64,000 nt of DNA from Heterohyrax brucei (GCA_028571685.1 CM053142.1:126038796-126102795); one strand, 5' to 3'; positions 24,190-35,592 are shown, counted from the first letter of the stretch. The notes: generated by a model from the letters alone, not told the origin. Program-made: numbers and translations.

Positions 24190-24727
24190 AGACTTCTGAT
24201 ACCACTGTAACAGAAATACTGTGAGTGGATGACTTTAAGAAAAGTTGACTCTTACACAGTCCAGTACGCTACAAGTCTGAATTCGGGGTGTCCATTCCAA
24301 GGGAAGATGTTCCCTCTTTGTCAGCTCTGGAGGAAGATACTTATGTTGCATCAGTCTTTGGTCAGGAGCATCTTGATGAAGAAACCTCAGGTCTGAAGGA
24401 CACTCTGTATTCTTGGTGCTACTTTCTTAATAGTATGAGGTTCCCAACTCTCTGCTTCCTTCCCTTTTCTTTTGTATCTTGTCGGATAAAAAGTTGTTGC
24501 AAGCCACACTCGAGGGAAACTCTCTTTACTGTGGAGCAGGAGGTGACCATAGGAAGGGTTTTACAGTCCTACTCTAATCTTCTTTAATGTAATCTACTAA
24601 CCACGGCAGAGACTGTGTGTTACAGCATAGGAAAATCACAGAATGGAGGGCAATCACACAACACTGGGAATCATGGCCCAGTCAAATTGCTGTACACAAT
24701 ATTGTGGGGACACAGTTCAATCTATGA
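24190..24727 (-). mobile_element. Solo LTR, ERVL-MaLR-like fossil
   Basis: The reverse complement is collinear with 9171-9693: ctgtcagctctgga, gcatcagtctttggtcagga, aacctcaggtctgaaggac and gggaatcatggcccag all have counterparts in order. It is a solo copy in the opposite orientation to its relative. Confidence 0.72.
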
Positions 24728-24775
24728 CCAAACCCTCTGCTGTCAAGTCGATTACAACTCATAGCGGCAGCACCT
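24728..24775 (-). mobile_element. AfroSINE tail fragment
   Basis: Only accaaaccctctgctgtcaa and gtcgattacaactcatagcg of the tail side remain, abutting the LTR end. Confidence 0.6.
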
Positions 24776-25292
24776 TGTAAATGTTTTACACTTTTCTGTA
24801 AATATTCCGTATTTAAAAGAAGAAAAACTTGGAATTGTGAAAAGGTACACTCCTTAAAAATCTTTAATATGAAGTGTATCAGTGTACTTGTACTTGTCAA
24901 TCTTGTATCTTTTTATGTGGGTCTACTTTTCATTGGTCTTGCACAGATCACATGTGGTGTGTATTATCTATAATTTTTAGTTTTCGTTCCTTTAAAGCAG
25001 AAGAAAAAATATTCTAGGTATTAACAATTTTCTCACAGCCTTGCATCATTTTCATACCTTCATGTAATTTGATAGTGATTTTGTTTACCGTCAAGTCTAA
25101 CAATTCTTTTCATGCTTATTTTATCTGTTTATCTAATGTTTAATTAAATTATAATAAATCTGAATGGCACAGATATTACTCAGTTGACTCTTGAAGGCAT
25201 ACTTAGAGCAGCTGTGTACCAGGAATATTAGGTAGTGTTTACTATCTGTATTCATAGAAGTAGGCCACTTCTGTTAACACTGGTCACTGTGC
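24776..25292 (+). other. SRGAP1: SRGAP1 intron, no feature recognised
   Basis: AT-rich unique-looking intron. I see nothing coding in it. Confidence 0.5.
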
Positions 25293-25510
25293 TTTAGAAC
25301 AGAGGTTGATAGTCTTTTACTTACGGGGCCAGATAGTTAATATTTAGGCTTTGTGGGCCATCTGTTCACTGTTTGAAGCTGTTCAACTCTGCCATCATAG
25401 TACAAAACGAGTCATAAATAATATGTAAACAATTGGATGTAGTCGAATTTCCATAAAATGTTATTTACCCAAATAAATGGAGGGTTGGGTGGACCCTGAT
25501 TTGCTGTACC
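25293..25510 (+). mobile_element. Non-autonomous hAT-type DNA transposon fossil
   Basis: The phrases ggggccagatagttaatatt, aggctttgtgggccat and caactctgccatcatagta match the common mammalian element with a 'ggccagatagtaaatatttt' core. I am confident of the element but not of its formal name. Confidence 0.6.
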
Positions 25511-25767
25511 CCTTGTATAGAAGGAACTGAGAAATGGTTAATTCAAGCATCAGTTAAGCAAAAGTGTGTTAAGAGGTCTTGTCTTCTGTCTCCAAAGACA
25601 GTTCTAAATAAATTTTAGTTTGTAGCTTAACTTTGTCTTGAATCAGGGGGGAAGTAGAAGAGAGAATTAATTTCACAGCAGACAAGAATTTTTATTATTT
25701 TGCTCTAAAGAACTGCAAGAAATATATTGCAGGTGCTGACCATGGAAAATTTGTTTTGGAAGAATAC

Positions 25768-25917
25768 TCATTGCTGTCCAGTTGATTCCAACTCACAGTG
25801 AACCTTATAGGAAAGACTGGTGCTGGCCCATAGGGTTTTCAAGAAGGGGCTGATGGATTCGAACTGCCAACATTTTCGTTAGTAGCCGAGCTCTTAACCA
25901 CTGTGCAACCAGGATGC
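25768..25917 (-). mobile_element. AfroSINE
   Basis: The + strand reads cattgctgtccagttgattc, gctgatggattcgaactgcc and the head in reverse ctcttaaccactgtgcaacc. Confidence 0.9.
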
Positions 25918-26157
25918 ATTTGGAAGAATAAATATATACATTGTAGGGAAAATAAATTGTAATTTCATAAGTAATAGATTTCAGAGCTGCAGTCATTATT
26001 ATCCTCAATGTTAAGTGCAGAAAAGATTATAACTTACTGTTCTCTAAGAGTTACGGGCATATTATAGCCAGAAAAGAAAATCACATAAGCAACAAATATG
26101 ACTGTTTTTGAATGTAATTGTATTGAATGCTGAAATTTTGAAGTAATTATGATTTTT

Positions 26158-26320
26158 TAGGAAACCTTGGTGGTGTAGTGGTTAAGTGCTACATCTGCTA
26201 ACCAAAAGGTTGGCAGTTCAGATACACCAGGCACTCCTTGGAAACCCTGTGGAGCAGTTTTACACTGTCCTATAGGTTCACTAAGAGTCAGAATGGATTC
26301 AACAGCAGTGGGCTTGAGCT
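26158..26320 (+). mobile_element. AfroSINE
   Basis: Head aggaaaccttggtggtgtag with A box, B box region ggcagttcagatacacc, and tail acagcagtgggcttgag. Full length. Confidence 0.92.
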
Positions 26321-27504
26321 ATGATTTTCTAACAAGAAAGAAGTTAGGAGAGAGTGCAAATATTAATGCTAGGATACCCTAACCTGTAATCAAATTTACT
26401 GCTTTGTAAATCTGAATTTGTTAAAACAGTTGGTTTTAGGATTACATTACTAAGTTGTATAGCCTTTTTTTAGTCCAGCTCCATCCATACACATGCACCC
26501 TCAAAATTCATAGAAAGAAACAAAGCCCTCAACAGTAAAATTTTAGTGGTGTTTTGTCCAAGAGCACCTGACCATTAGTAATAGAGCATTTGTCATCCAT
26601 GCAGTATAGTTTCATGATCTCCAATTACTCCTTGTGTAAATTTGTAGGTCACTTTGAAGGATAAATGTATCTTAATCTTGTGGAATATTGCCATGGAATA
26701 ATGCCTCACTCCAGCTAATTTTCTTGGTAGAGATATTTATCATGGGTTTTATTAGTCATTAATGCAGAATGAGGTTGAAATTAAATTACATCATATACCA
26801 CATGCCATCTTTATTATATCATTTCTGAATAATCACTATGCTAAAGCTTTCAGCTTTATCTTTTATTTTTTCCCTCTAGGGACATGTGTTTCATTAAAAA
26901 GCAACTTATTCAGAGTTCAGAAATTTTTTAATTAGTTTGACTTTTCCCCATACATAATGGTATTACAATTTATCCATGAAAATCTGCCAAATTGTAATAC
27001 TGTATTCCCCATTAGACCTGAACTCTTACTGGGAAGATTATAGAGAGATCTTGTTAAATGTATTAGGATGTTGTAGTGATCATGTAAAAACATTAGTCAT
27101 GTTTTTATTTTTATCCCTTTGTGACAAAGAGTTGAAAACTGAAATGAGTAGATAACTGAATAGATTGCTTTTAAAGATACATCCAGTAGAAGAATCCATG
27201 GACCTTGGTTAAGAGAAACTGTTCTAAACTGGTTTATCCTCCAGCATCAAAGGCTGTGCCTTCTCAATTTCCAGGGCTCACTTCTTCCTGGATAGACCCC
27301 TGGATGCTGGAAGTCACTTAAGACAGATCTTTGCTCTGTCTCTCTGTCTTGGCTGAAATACCATCTGATGATTTCTATGTTTTTATCACCAGCCTTGAGC
27401 TTTGGTTTTATAGATTTTGTATATCCAGCTGCCTCCTGGACAGCTATAACCGGATGTCTAAAAGACTGTCTGGACACCCAAAATACAACCTTATTTTTGT
27501 TTTC
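26321..27504 (+). other. SRGAP1: SRGAP1 intron, unique
   Basis: About 1.2 kb with no recognised repeat, RNA gene or exon. Confidence 0.5.
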
Positions 27505-27800
27505 TTTTATCTTAATTGTGGTAAAATACATAGCACCAAAAATATTGCCATTTCATCCTGTCTTAAGTGTACCATTTAGTGACATTAATGACAGTCACCA
27601 TTGCTGTGAAGTTGTTGACACTATCCATTTCCAAAAATGTCACAGCTTTTTATATCTATTTGTGTTTATTGTCACTGTCTTCCACACACAAATACTTTCT
27701 CATTCATCCATTTGTATTCCTCAGTAAATGGCACCACTTTCCACCCAGTTAGTCGCTCAAGCCAGAACTCCAGTTCTGTCACTTACCACGTATCTGTCTC
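27505..27800 (-). mobile_element. Old L1 (L1M-type) 3' UTR, antisense
   Basis: It reads taattgtggtaaaatacata, ccatttagtgacattaatg and actatccatttccaaaaatg, the old L1 3'-UTR in reverse. The overlapping open frames here are chance. Confidence 0.65.
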
Positions 27801-27811
27801 TCATCTCTCTT

Positions 27812-27885
27812 CTTGTTAGGTGCCATCAGGTTGGTTCAGACTCACAGTGACCATGTGTACAACAGAACAAAACCTTTCTACCACC
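27812..27885 (-). mobile_element. RTE-type LINE tail, severely 5'-truncated
   Basis: Only the tail remains: ttgttaggtgccatcaggtt, ccatgtgtacaacagaac. Confidence 0.75.
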
Positions 27886-27929
27886 TAAATATCCCAGTCT
27901 AGTCATTTCTACTTACCTGTGCTGTTAGT

Positions 27930-28345
27930 CTCATAGATGAAGCCTGTAGTATTTTTCTTCTTCCCTACTTTATTGCAATAGCTTTCTTAGATGCCTCCTA
28001 GCTTCCATGCATATCTTCCAATTTTCCAGTCTCTTTCCAGCAGCCAGAGTAAACTTGTTAGAAAATCGTAAATCAAAACACATCAGGTCCCAAAAGCCTT
28101 CCGTTGTCCTTCGAATAGAGTCTTAACTACTCACCAAGAGCCTGTGTGAGCTGGCACCCTTCTACTTTCTCTTTAGTCCACATGCTTCAGGTACAGTAAC
28201 CTTTCTGTACCTCAGAGCCACTAAGTTTTTCCTTGCCTGGGGCCTTTGCATTTTCTGTTCAGTTTGTCTGGACCACTTTCACGTCTAGTACTTTGTTAGA
28301 CTGATTCGTTCTTTTCACTTGTATGGCACCTTAAGTATGGGAGGG
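27930..28345 (-). mobile_element. L2 LINE 3' fragment
   Basis: Old L2 signature in reverse: tttccagcagccagagtaaa, acatcaggtcccaaaagcc, gggcctttgcattttctgtt. Diverged. Confidence 0.6.
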
Positions 28346-29500
28346 AAGGTTTTCCTTAACCACCTTATGTAGAAGAGCAACACATCCACAAGTACTCTCT
28401 TTTCCTGTGAACTTTGATTTTCTCCATAGCATTTACCATCTGGCATGTGCTTATTTAGGCTTGTTTTGTGTGTGCTCTTTCTTCTCTCCTGACTTGACTC
28501 AGGATGGCTACACAGATTCTGATCTAGGAAGAATGCATCTAGTCTCCAGTTCCTCCGAAGGAAATGATTGCACACATGTAGATTGATGGCAATGCATTAG
28601 ACAATGAATGATTAGCCTAGTCATTGGCTGAGGCATACGAGACATCAGTTCTCCTGTTTCCTTCTTTGTATCCATTCCTGTCACATAGATGGCACCATTC
28701 TGACCTTTTCATTGCTCAAGAGAGAATTGAGAACGGTTCTTGCTAAATGCTTGGCTATGTTGTTAAAGAGCGGTAGGGATTGTCAGCTCAGTACGGGTTG
28801 TCAGGAACCCAGACGTGAAAACAGGTGTGTAAAAGCCCTGTAGACGTTTAAACATCTAGTTCAGGCCTATGTGTGTCTGAGATTATTAAGATAAAGTACT
28901 GAAGGTACTCAAAAGAAATTAGCTTTCTTCATTTGATGTCTTATGTAAAGCTCTAAACTTAACCTATTTTGAGTCCTTTGAAAGCCAGCCATAGTAATGT
29001 GAAAGCTGTTTGTCTTTGCTATTCAGTCTACCTGAGTTGTGCTATTTTTCAAAGACTCAGAATAAGAGTTAGGACAAGTCTTTACTCAATACCCATGGCT
29101 CCAGAGTGGTTAAAGCCAAGTGTGTTAAATGTCAGACATAGGACACAGGACAAACTATCTTGGGAATCCTTCAGAAAGACGTAGGAGTGATGAATAAAAG
29201 GTAGAATACCTCCTCCCCTCTGTATTCTCATGCCAGCTGCTTAACTCTGAGGTCACATAGCAGCTTGTGGCTACCCTCCAGACACTTCTAGTGCTATCCT
29301 GGCAAATGACATTGGCTCTTAATATTCTGGAAACGTGTATATGACTTGTTTCTAATGTAATTTTATTATGGTAATACTAGTCTTAGAACTAAACTTCTGC
29401 CCTACTGGGGCTTCTCTTGTCATGAAGTTTATACCAAAATGAAGGAAAGGGAGGGAGGGAGAAAGGGAGGGGAGAAAAAGTTAGTTATCCCTTTGTTGTA
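28346..29500 (+). other. SRGAP1: SRGAP1 intron, unique; GGGA-rich tract at its end
   Basis: No exon or RNA gene recognised. A purine-rich gggaggga tract lies at 29445-29475. Confidence 0.5.
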
Positions 29501-29504
29501 GATT

Positions 29505-29770
29505 ATCTAGTGCTGTTGTAGCAGAAATACCACAAGTGGATGGCTTAATGAGCAGAAATTTATTTTTTCAAAGTTGAGGAGGTAGAAGTCTGAATTCAGG
29601 GTGCAGCTCTAGGGGAATATTCTCTCTGTCTCTTCTAAGGCAAAACCCTTGTGTCAGCTTCTCTAGCATTCTTCTCAGAATTCATTGGAGATCTCCATGT
29701 GATATCTATTTTTCTCCCATCCATACTTAATTTGCTTCTGTGCTTAATCTGCTCTTTTATGTCTGAAAAG
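29505..29770 (-). mobile_element. LTR fragment, ERVL-MaLR-like fossil
   Basis: The start (tctagtgctgttgtagcaga, aataccacaagtggatggct) is the same LTR end as at 24195 and, in reverse, at 9690. Only about half of the LTR is present. Confidence 0.65.
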
Positions 29771-29774
29771 TGAC

Positions 29775-30352
29775 TGGTTTAAAATATGAAGTCTGACAAT
29801 GAAGTCTGCTAATTTACTTATTGTGAGTACTGCATACCTCATTGCTGAATGTCACTGTGGTCGTCTTCAAAGTACTCCCTTTGAAAGCTGTGCACCTAAA
29901 CCAGAACCTAGTCCAGCCTTCAGATCAGTTTTGGGACTTTTTCTGGAATGCCTGTTGCACACGGTGCCATGGTGGCAAGTTCACCAAATTGTATAGTTGT
30001 CTTTGAGGGAGTATTTAGCCAATATATAGATAACTATATTGGAACACCCTGCCTGCTCACCTGATCTGGCCCCCAGTGACTTTTTTCTTTACCTGAACAT
30101 AAAGGAAATATTGAAAGGAAGACATTTTGATGACATTCAGGACATGGAGTAACATGACGACAGCTCTGATTGCCATTCCAGAAAAAGAGTTCCAGAATAG
30201 CTTTGAAGGGTGGCCTAGGCTGGCGTCAGTGCATAGCTTCCCAAGGGGAATACTTTGAAGGTGACCATAGTGATATTCAGCAATTAGGTATATAGCACTT
30301 TTTCTAGGATGAGTTACCAAATTTAATTGGCAGTCCTCATATACCCTACACT
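29775..30352 (+). mobile_element. Mariner-type element with very long inverted repeats
   Basis: Bases 30052-30105 translate to SPDLAPSDFFLYLNIKE, the conserved block of mariner (DD34D) transposases. The two ends are inverted repeats of about 180 bases (29775-29960 against 30170-30352), so most of the 578-base element is palindrome. A MARNA-like non-autonomous element fits the length from memory. It cannot encode a transposase. Confidence 0.78.
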
Positions 30353-32074
30353 GGTGTGGCCTCTTTAACATAACAGAGAATAACCTAGGCCCAGGTGGAT
30401 TGCATTCACAATTTTAGGGGTTGGGAGTTGACAACACATATTTTGAGATGACACAATACACTCCGTAACATCCCTGAACAAATATGATCCAGTTACACCC
30501 ACCAGACAGCATTTTGGCCCCTGAGACAAGATAAAATGCTTGTCACAGTCCAAAAAAAAAACAACACTATTTCCAAGTCTCTGCTTCCCCACTTTTAATC
30601 CATAAGAGTTTTTCCATCCATGAGAACAACACTGCTTTGTTTTCATGAAATATTTTACTAGTTTCTTATGTATTTTCATCATTAAGTGCACTTGGTTATA
30701 ATTCAGCTCTTTGTGCAGAAGTTGCTTTTCATGTCATCATTAATAATTCATATGCTCCATAGGATTGCATTAGAGCTTTTTAACCAAATACTTTGAATCC
30801 TAACATATCCAATGTCATTTCAGCTTCTAGTGTGGGGAAAAAAAAATGATACTGTGACTGGCGTCGCTGTCTCAGAAGACCTTGAATAGAATTTTTTTTT
30901 CTCTCTGCTTCTTACTCCTTTTAAGTTGCTTGAGAAACCTAGAATGTAGAAAGTGTTGCATATTGAAAGTAATAAACTCATGCCAGTTAAATGACCTTCA
31001 CAGACTAATAAGCAGCATAATGATCACAGAAGGAAATTTTCCATCTAAGTTTATCACGGAAGTCTAACGAGCACTCCAAGTCCCCAGGTTACCCAAAGAG
31101 CCTCCTCGATCAGTTACTAAGCCATGTGCATGCTCCTTCCCAACCTGTTAGCAAAACAACAGTGAAATCAGAGTTCTCTCAGTGCATTGAGCCCTACCAA
31201 GTCAGCCTGGCAGAACTGGGTGTGCAGACATGCAACCAGTGCTTTAGTAGTCAGGACAATTACTCCCCGAAGAAGCCATACTCAGAAATTTGAAACATGA
31301 ACTGTTTAAATGTGGAGTTAGTGAAAACTTAGTATATGTATTTCTCAGAGCTCCTGGTCACTTGGGTATTTGGGTTTGGATTTCTGCCTCTCCCCTTCTT
31401 TCTCTCTTTATTCTTTTTTATTTTTTTTAATACAAGCTGAAAAGAGTGCTCTTTTTTGATAGAAGAAAAAGGCTTTTCTCTGAGTTCTTTCTTTCCTCTC
31501 AATTTCAATTTTTTATTCAGTCCTATTGGAATCAGTACTCGTAAAATAAAGCAGCTGGTCTGATCTGCTCCATTATAATCAAGTAGAATCTGCCTTCTTT
31601 CACAATAGTGGCATGTTTTTAAATACTGGTACATACAAAAAAAATTAAGGCCATTTTCTCAGGAAAGCCATGTTTTCACAGGATGAGGTGTTATTGAGTA
31701 ATAGAATAATTTTTCAGTCTCATATATAGGTAATAATGCTACGTGAAAAAATAATTATGGATTTCGAGGAATAAAGAAGTAAGATATTTTTGTTCGTCTG
31801 AGACTATAATTTTTAACTGAAAAATGAATCATTCTCTATATTTGAGTGCAGCTGATTCCGTTGGCAATGTATTAATGATGAGACCGATTGCTACATTTCA
31901 CAATTGCATTTGTAATTGTGATGTAGCAGCTATTTTCTAATTTTTTGTTTTTAATCAAGCAAGGCTAGTATTCTTGTCTGCATGGAGAAATAGTGCCCCC
32001 AAAGGGCAGGATTCTGAGACCCCCTGCTTGTACTTCTTAATTGTTTTAGAGCAGTATGTGTTTTAAACTGTAAG
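30353..32074 (+). other. SRGAP1: SRGAP1 intron, unique; short hairpin at 31890-31926
   Basis: I recognise no mobile element in this 1.7-kb stretch. It holds a short near-perfect hairpin (gctacatttcacaatt against aattgtgatgtagc) inside an AT-rich block that looks like conserved non-coding sequence; conservation cannot be tested here. Confidence 0.45.
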
Positions 32075-32230
32075 GTACATATGAATCACCTGTGGATCTT
32101 TTTAAAGGTAAGATTCTAATTCAGTCAGTCCAAGGTGAGGTCCCAAAGCTAGCAGTTCTGGCAAGCTCCCAAGTGATACTGATGCTGCTGGTTGGACTTT
32201 GAATAGGAGTATTCTAGAATGTTTTTCTGT
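32075..32230. mobile_element. MER5-like hAT-Charlie fossil
   Basis: The phrases gaatcacctgtggatctttt, agattctaattcagtcagtc and gatactgatgctgctggt are typical MER5A-type sequence. Confidence 0.65.
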
Positions 32231-32392
32231 AAAAATTCCAAATTGAATAATTCTGAAATTAGAGGGTTTGGACAGAATAGAGTGTGCTGCCATATTTAAG
32301 AATAAGTCAATAATTGTGCACTTTCAAAATGATAGTCTGATGGTTCATGTCCTATGAATATATCTTGAACAAGGGTTCTTTCCTTTGGCTCC

Positions 32393-32820
32393 CTCGTATT
32401 AGTTTCCTAGCTCTGACAGAATAAAAGACTACAAACTGGGTGGCTCACCAGGAGAGAAATTTTTTACCTCACATTTCTGGAGGCCAAAAGTCCATGTCAA
32501 CTTGTCCACTGGGCTAGGCTTCCTTCTAAGCCTTTCCAGAAGATCCTTTCTTGCCTTTTCCAACTTCTGATATTCGCAAGTGTTCCTTGGCTTGTAAATA
32601 TGTCTTCACTTGGCTTTCCTTCTTCTGTCTGTATGTCTGTCTCTTGTCTTTTACAAAGACACCACTCAGGTTGTATTAGGATCCACGCTGATCCAGTATG
32701 ACCTCATCTTAAGTGATGACATCTTCAAAGACCCTGTTGCCAAACAAGGCCATAGCCACAGGTACCAGGAGTTAGGACTTCAGACTGTCTTGTGATGGGG
32801 CACAATTCAGTACATAACAT
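32393..32820 (-). mobile_element. Solo LTR, MLT1-like (ERVL-MaLR) fossil
   Basis: In reverse it reads tattagtttcctagctctg, caaactgggtggctcacc, cacatttctggaggccaaa, aaagaccctgttgcc and gacacaattcagta-type ends. It is an old pan-mammalian LTR type, solo. Confidence 0.75.
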
Positions 32821-33104
32821 CCTTCTGCTACTGTTTAGTGACAGGCTAATGAATAGCATATAGTTGAATTCCTTGAGAATGGAGATTATGTTTTACCATG
32901 TTCCAGCCTAGCAGTGTCCCCAACACCTGATGCATAATCAGTGAGTTGCATTGACTTAGTTGAATTCTTTGAACTTCATTAGAACAGTACAGAGATGACT
33001 TGATTTCCCCTTTAAGAGATGTTTAGTGCTCTTATGTGCAAATTTAAATTTTCCTGTTAGTAATTTATAACTGACTTAATTTCTAGAATTACAGTTTTCT
33101 GAAA

Positions 33105-33199
33105 GAAAGATGTGGCAGTCTGCTTCTGGAAAGATTTACAGCCTTGGGAACCCTGTGGGGTCACTAGAGTCAGATCAGTTCTGTGGCAGTGGGCTTCGT
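33105..33199 (+). mobile_element. AfroSINE, 5'-truncated, long-body type
   Basis: It begins inside the extra body segment (gatgtggcagtctgcttctg) and ends ttctgtggcagtgggcttcg. Confidence 0.8.
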
Positions 33200-33308
33200 T
33201 GGCATTTTCATTTAGTCTTTTAAAAATTATATTGTTAGTGTAAACATGAAAAAATAAATACAAAGTCAAAATAGAGTGAACATTTCAAGAATCCTAAAGT
33301 TCTTACAT

Positions 33309-33464
33309 ACTCATTACTGCCATCAAGTCAATTCCAACTCACAGAGACCCTCTAGGGTAAATATAGTATAATTGCCCCATAAGGCTTCCAGCAAGCAGGT
33401 AATGGATTCAGGCAGCCAACCTTTCGGTTAATAGCCATAACTCTTAACCAGCGAGTCACCAAGG
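33309..33464 (-). mobile_element. AfroSINE
   Basis: The + strand reads actgccatcaagtcaattcc, acagagaccctctaggg and the head in reverse (ataactcttaaccagcgag). Confidence 0.88.
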
Positions 33465-33784
33465 CTATAATCTTGGGGTCATATGAATACTAAATAAAAT
33501 TGTATCTCTAATGAAAATAATTTGACAATTATTTCTTATTTAAAACTTTTATTCTGGAGATAAGAGGAATGGCGGAAAGCAATCTTGAACTTTTGAGCAG
33601 AATTAAACTTCTCTTCTGAGCTCTGAAAAAGTACAGACAATTCTTGAGTCTTCAATGAGATAGTAAAATCTAAACTAGTTAGTGTATTTGCCTCCTAGAA
33701 GAATTTTTAGTAAGGTATGTAACAGTCTTTGTATGCATGAATGAAACCAGAACGCTACTTTTCCATTATTCGTTTTCAATTTTG

Positions 33785-34750
33785 ATTTTCTTTAATTTTT
33801 TAAACAATTTCATTGAGATATAATTCACACCGACGGCACTTGGCGTGGCTTGGCATACAGTTTACCCATTTAAAGTGTATAACTTAATGGCTTTGAGTAT
33901 ATTCATAGAGCATATTGTTAGAGTTGTGCATCCATAACCATAATCAATTTTAGAATGTTTTAATCACCCCAAGTGTAACCCCATCTCCTTCGCCATTACC
34001 CGCTAATTCCTCCGGTACCATCCCTAGTCCTGTGCAACCGCTAATCTCCTTCTTGTCTCCATAGATTAGCCTCTCAACATTTCATATACATGGAATCATA
34101 TACATGTAATTCTTTTTGACTGTTTGTTTCGCTTAGCGTAATGGTTTGAGGCTTCATCTGTGTTATAGTATGCGTTAGTACTTCCTTTCTTTTTAATGCT
34201 GAGTGGTATGTTTGTGTACACATTATTCTGTTATGTAGATAAGCCATGTATTTATCCATTCAACACATCATCAGTTAATGGACAGTTGGATGATTTCTAT
34301 CTATTTGGCTATTATGGAACATACTACTCTGAACATTCATGTACAAGTGTTTGTATAGACAAATGTTTCTACTTGAGTATGTACCTAGAAATGGAGTACT
34401 CTTGGATATGTACCTAGGAATGGAGTCATATAGTAACTCTATGTTTGAATAACTTCCAGACTGTTTTCCAACATAGTTGCACCATTTTACATTCCCACAA
34501 GCATCATATGAGGGTTCCAGTTTCACCATATTTTTGCTAACACTGGTTATTATCTTTTTGAATGTAGTCATCCTAGTGGGTATAAAGTGGAATATTGTAA
34601 TTTTTATTTGATTTTCATTTCTCTCATGGTTGAGTATATTTTTGTGTTCTTATTGACTATTTGTATACCTTCTTTGGAGACATCTCTATTCAACTGCAAT
34701 GCTCATTTTTTAACTGGGATACTTGTCTTTTTATTATTGAGTTCTAATAG
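33785..34750 (-). mobile_element. Old L1M, antisense, 3' UTR and ORF2 end
   Basis: It opens with L1M 3'-UTR in reverse (caatttcattgagatataat, tacccatttaaagtgtataa), then ORF2 C-terminal sequence in reverse (gctgagtggtatg, attatggaacatactactct, gttccagtttcaccatat). It is split by the tail micro-insertion at 33831 and the mariner at 34751 and continues at 35291. Confidence 0.88.
33831..33854 (+). mobile_element. Tail-only SINE micro-insertion inside L1
   Basis: The 24 bases cgacggcacttggcgtggct plus tggc break the L1M 3' UTR, whose consensus runs directly from ataattcaca to ataca here. The insert is only the 3' tail of an AfroSINE-type element. No clear target duplication remains. Confidence 0.7.
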
Positions 34751-35290
34751 TTGTTTATGAGAACTGCCAGTGAAGTTTGCAGACCCATCCTACAAAAAGT
34801 GCTGCCTGCCTCATTGCTGAGTATCACTGTGGTCACCTTCAAAGTACTTCCTTTGGGAAGCTATGCATGGATGCCGGCACCTAGCCTACCCTTCAAAGCA
34901 ATTCTGGAACTCTTTTTCTGGAATGGCCATCACAGTTATCATTGTATTACCCTTCATGGCGTGAACGTCATTGAAATGTCTTCCTCTCAATGTTTCCTTT
35001 ATCTTCGTGTAAAGAAAAAAGTCACTGGGGGCCAGATTAGGTGAGTAGGAAGGGTGTTCAATACAATTAGTTATTTACTGGCTAAAAACCGCCTCACAGA
35101 CCACTAACAAATAAGTACACGAACGTGCCCCATGCACAATGACCATTCCAGAAACAGTTCCAAAATTGCTTTGAAAGAGGCACTAGCCTCAGTGCATAGC
35201 TCGCAGGGTGAGTACTTTGAAGGTGACCGTAGTTGATATTCAGCAGTGCGGTTATGTAGCACTTCGAACAATTAAGTTTGCAGACTTAAT
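34751..35290 (-). mobile_element. Mariner-type element with very long inverted repeats, inserted in L1
   Basis: It is the same family as 29775-30352 in opposite orientation; the reverse strand reads a block like SPNLAPSDFFLYTKIKETLR. Its ends, gccagtgaagtttgcagacc and in reverse ctgacaattaagtctgcaaac, extend into inverted repeats of about 180 bases (34751-34935 and 35140-35290). L1M sequence continues on both sides. Confidence 0.8.
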
Positions 35291-35575
35291 TGTCAGATTT
35301 CATATATGTTTTAGATGCAAGTCCCTTATAAGATATATGCAGAGATTTTGTTCTGTGTGAGGTTTGTCTTTCCGTTTCTTGGCGGTGTTCTAGAAGCACA
35401 GAAGTTTTTAGTTTTGATGATGAACAGTTTTTTTTTTTCCCTTTGCTCTTAAGATTTTGATGTCATATATAAGAAATCACTGCTTAATTCAAGATTTTTT
35501 TCTTCTAAGAGTTTTATAATGTAAGTTTAGCCTTTTTAGGTCTTTGATCCATTTAAAGTTAACTTTTCCATATGA
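35291..35575 (-). mobile_element. Old L1M, antisense, continuing to the exon's splice acceptor
   Basis: It reads gatgcaagtcccttataaga, tagaagcacagaagttttta, gatgtcatatataagaaatc and aggtctttgatccattt, consecutive antisense L1 ORF2 phrases. The last L1-like bases are near 35575, 17 bases before the exon at 35593. Confidence 0.85.
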
Positions 35576-35592
35576 TTTTTTTTTTTTTTAAG

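Noticed and set aside
31890-31926. Hairpin as a microRNA precursor
   Set aside because: The stem is only about 14-16 pairs, too short for a normal pre-miRNA.
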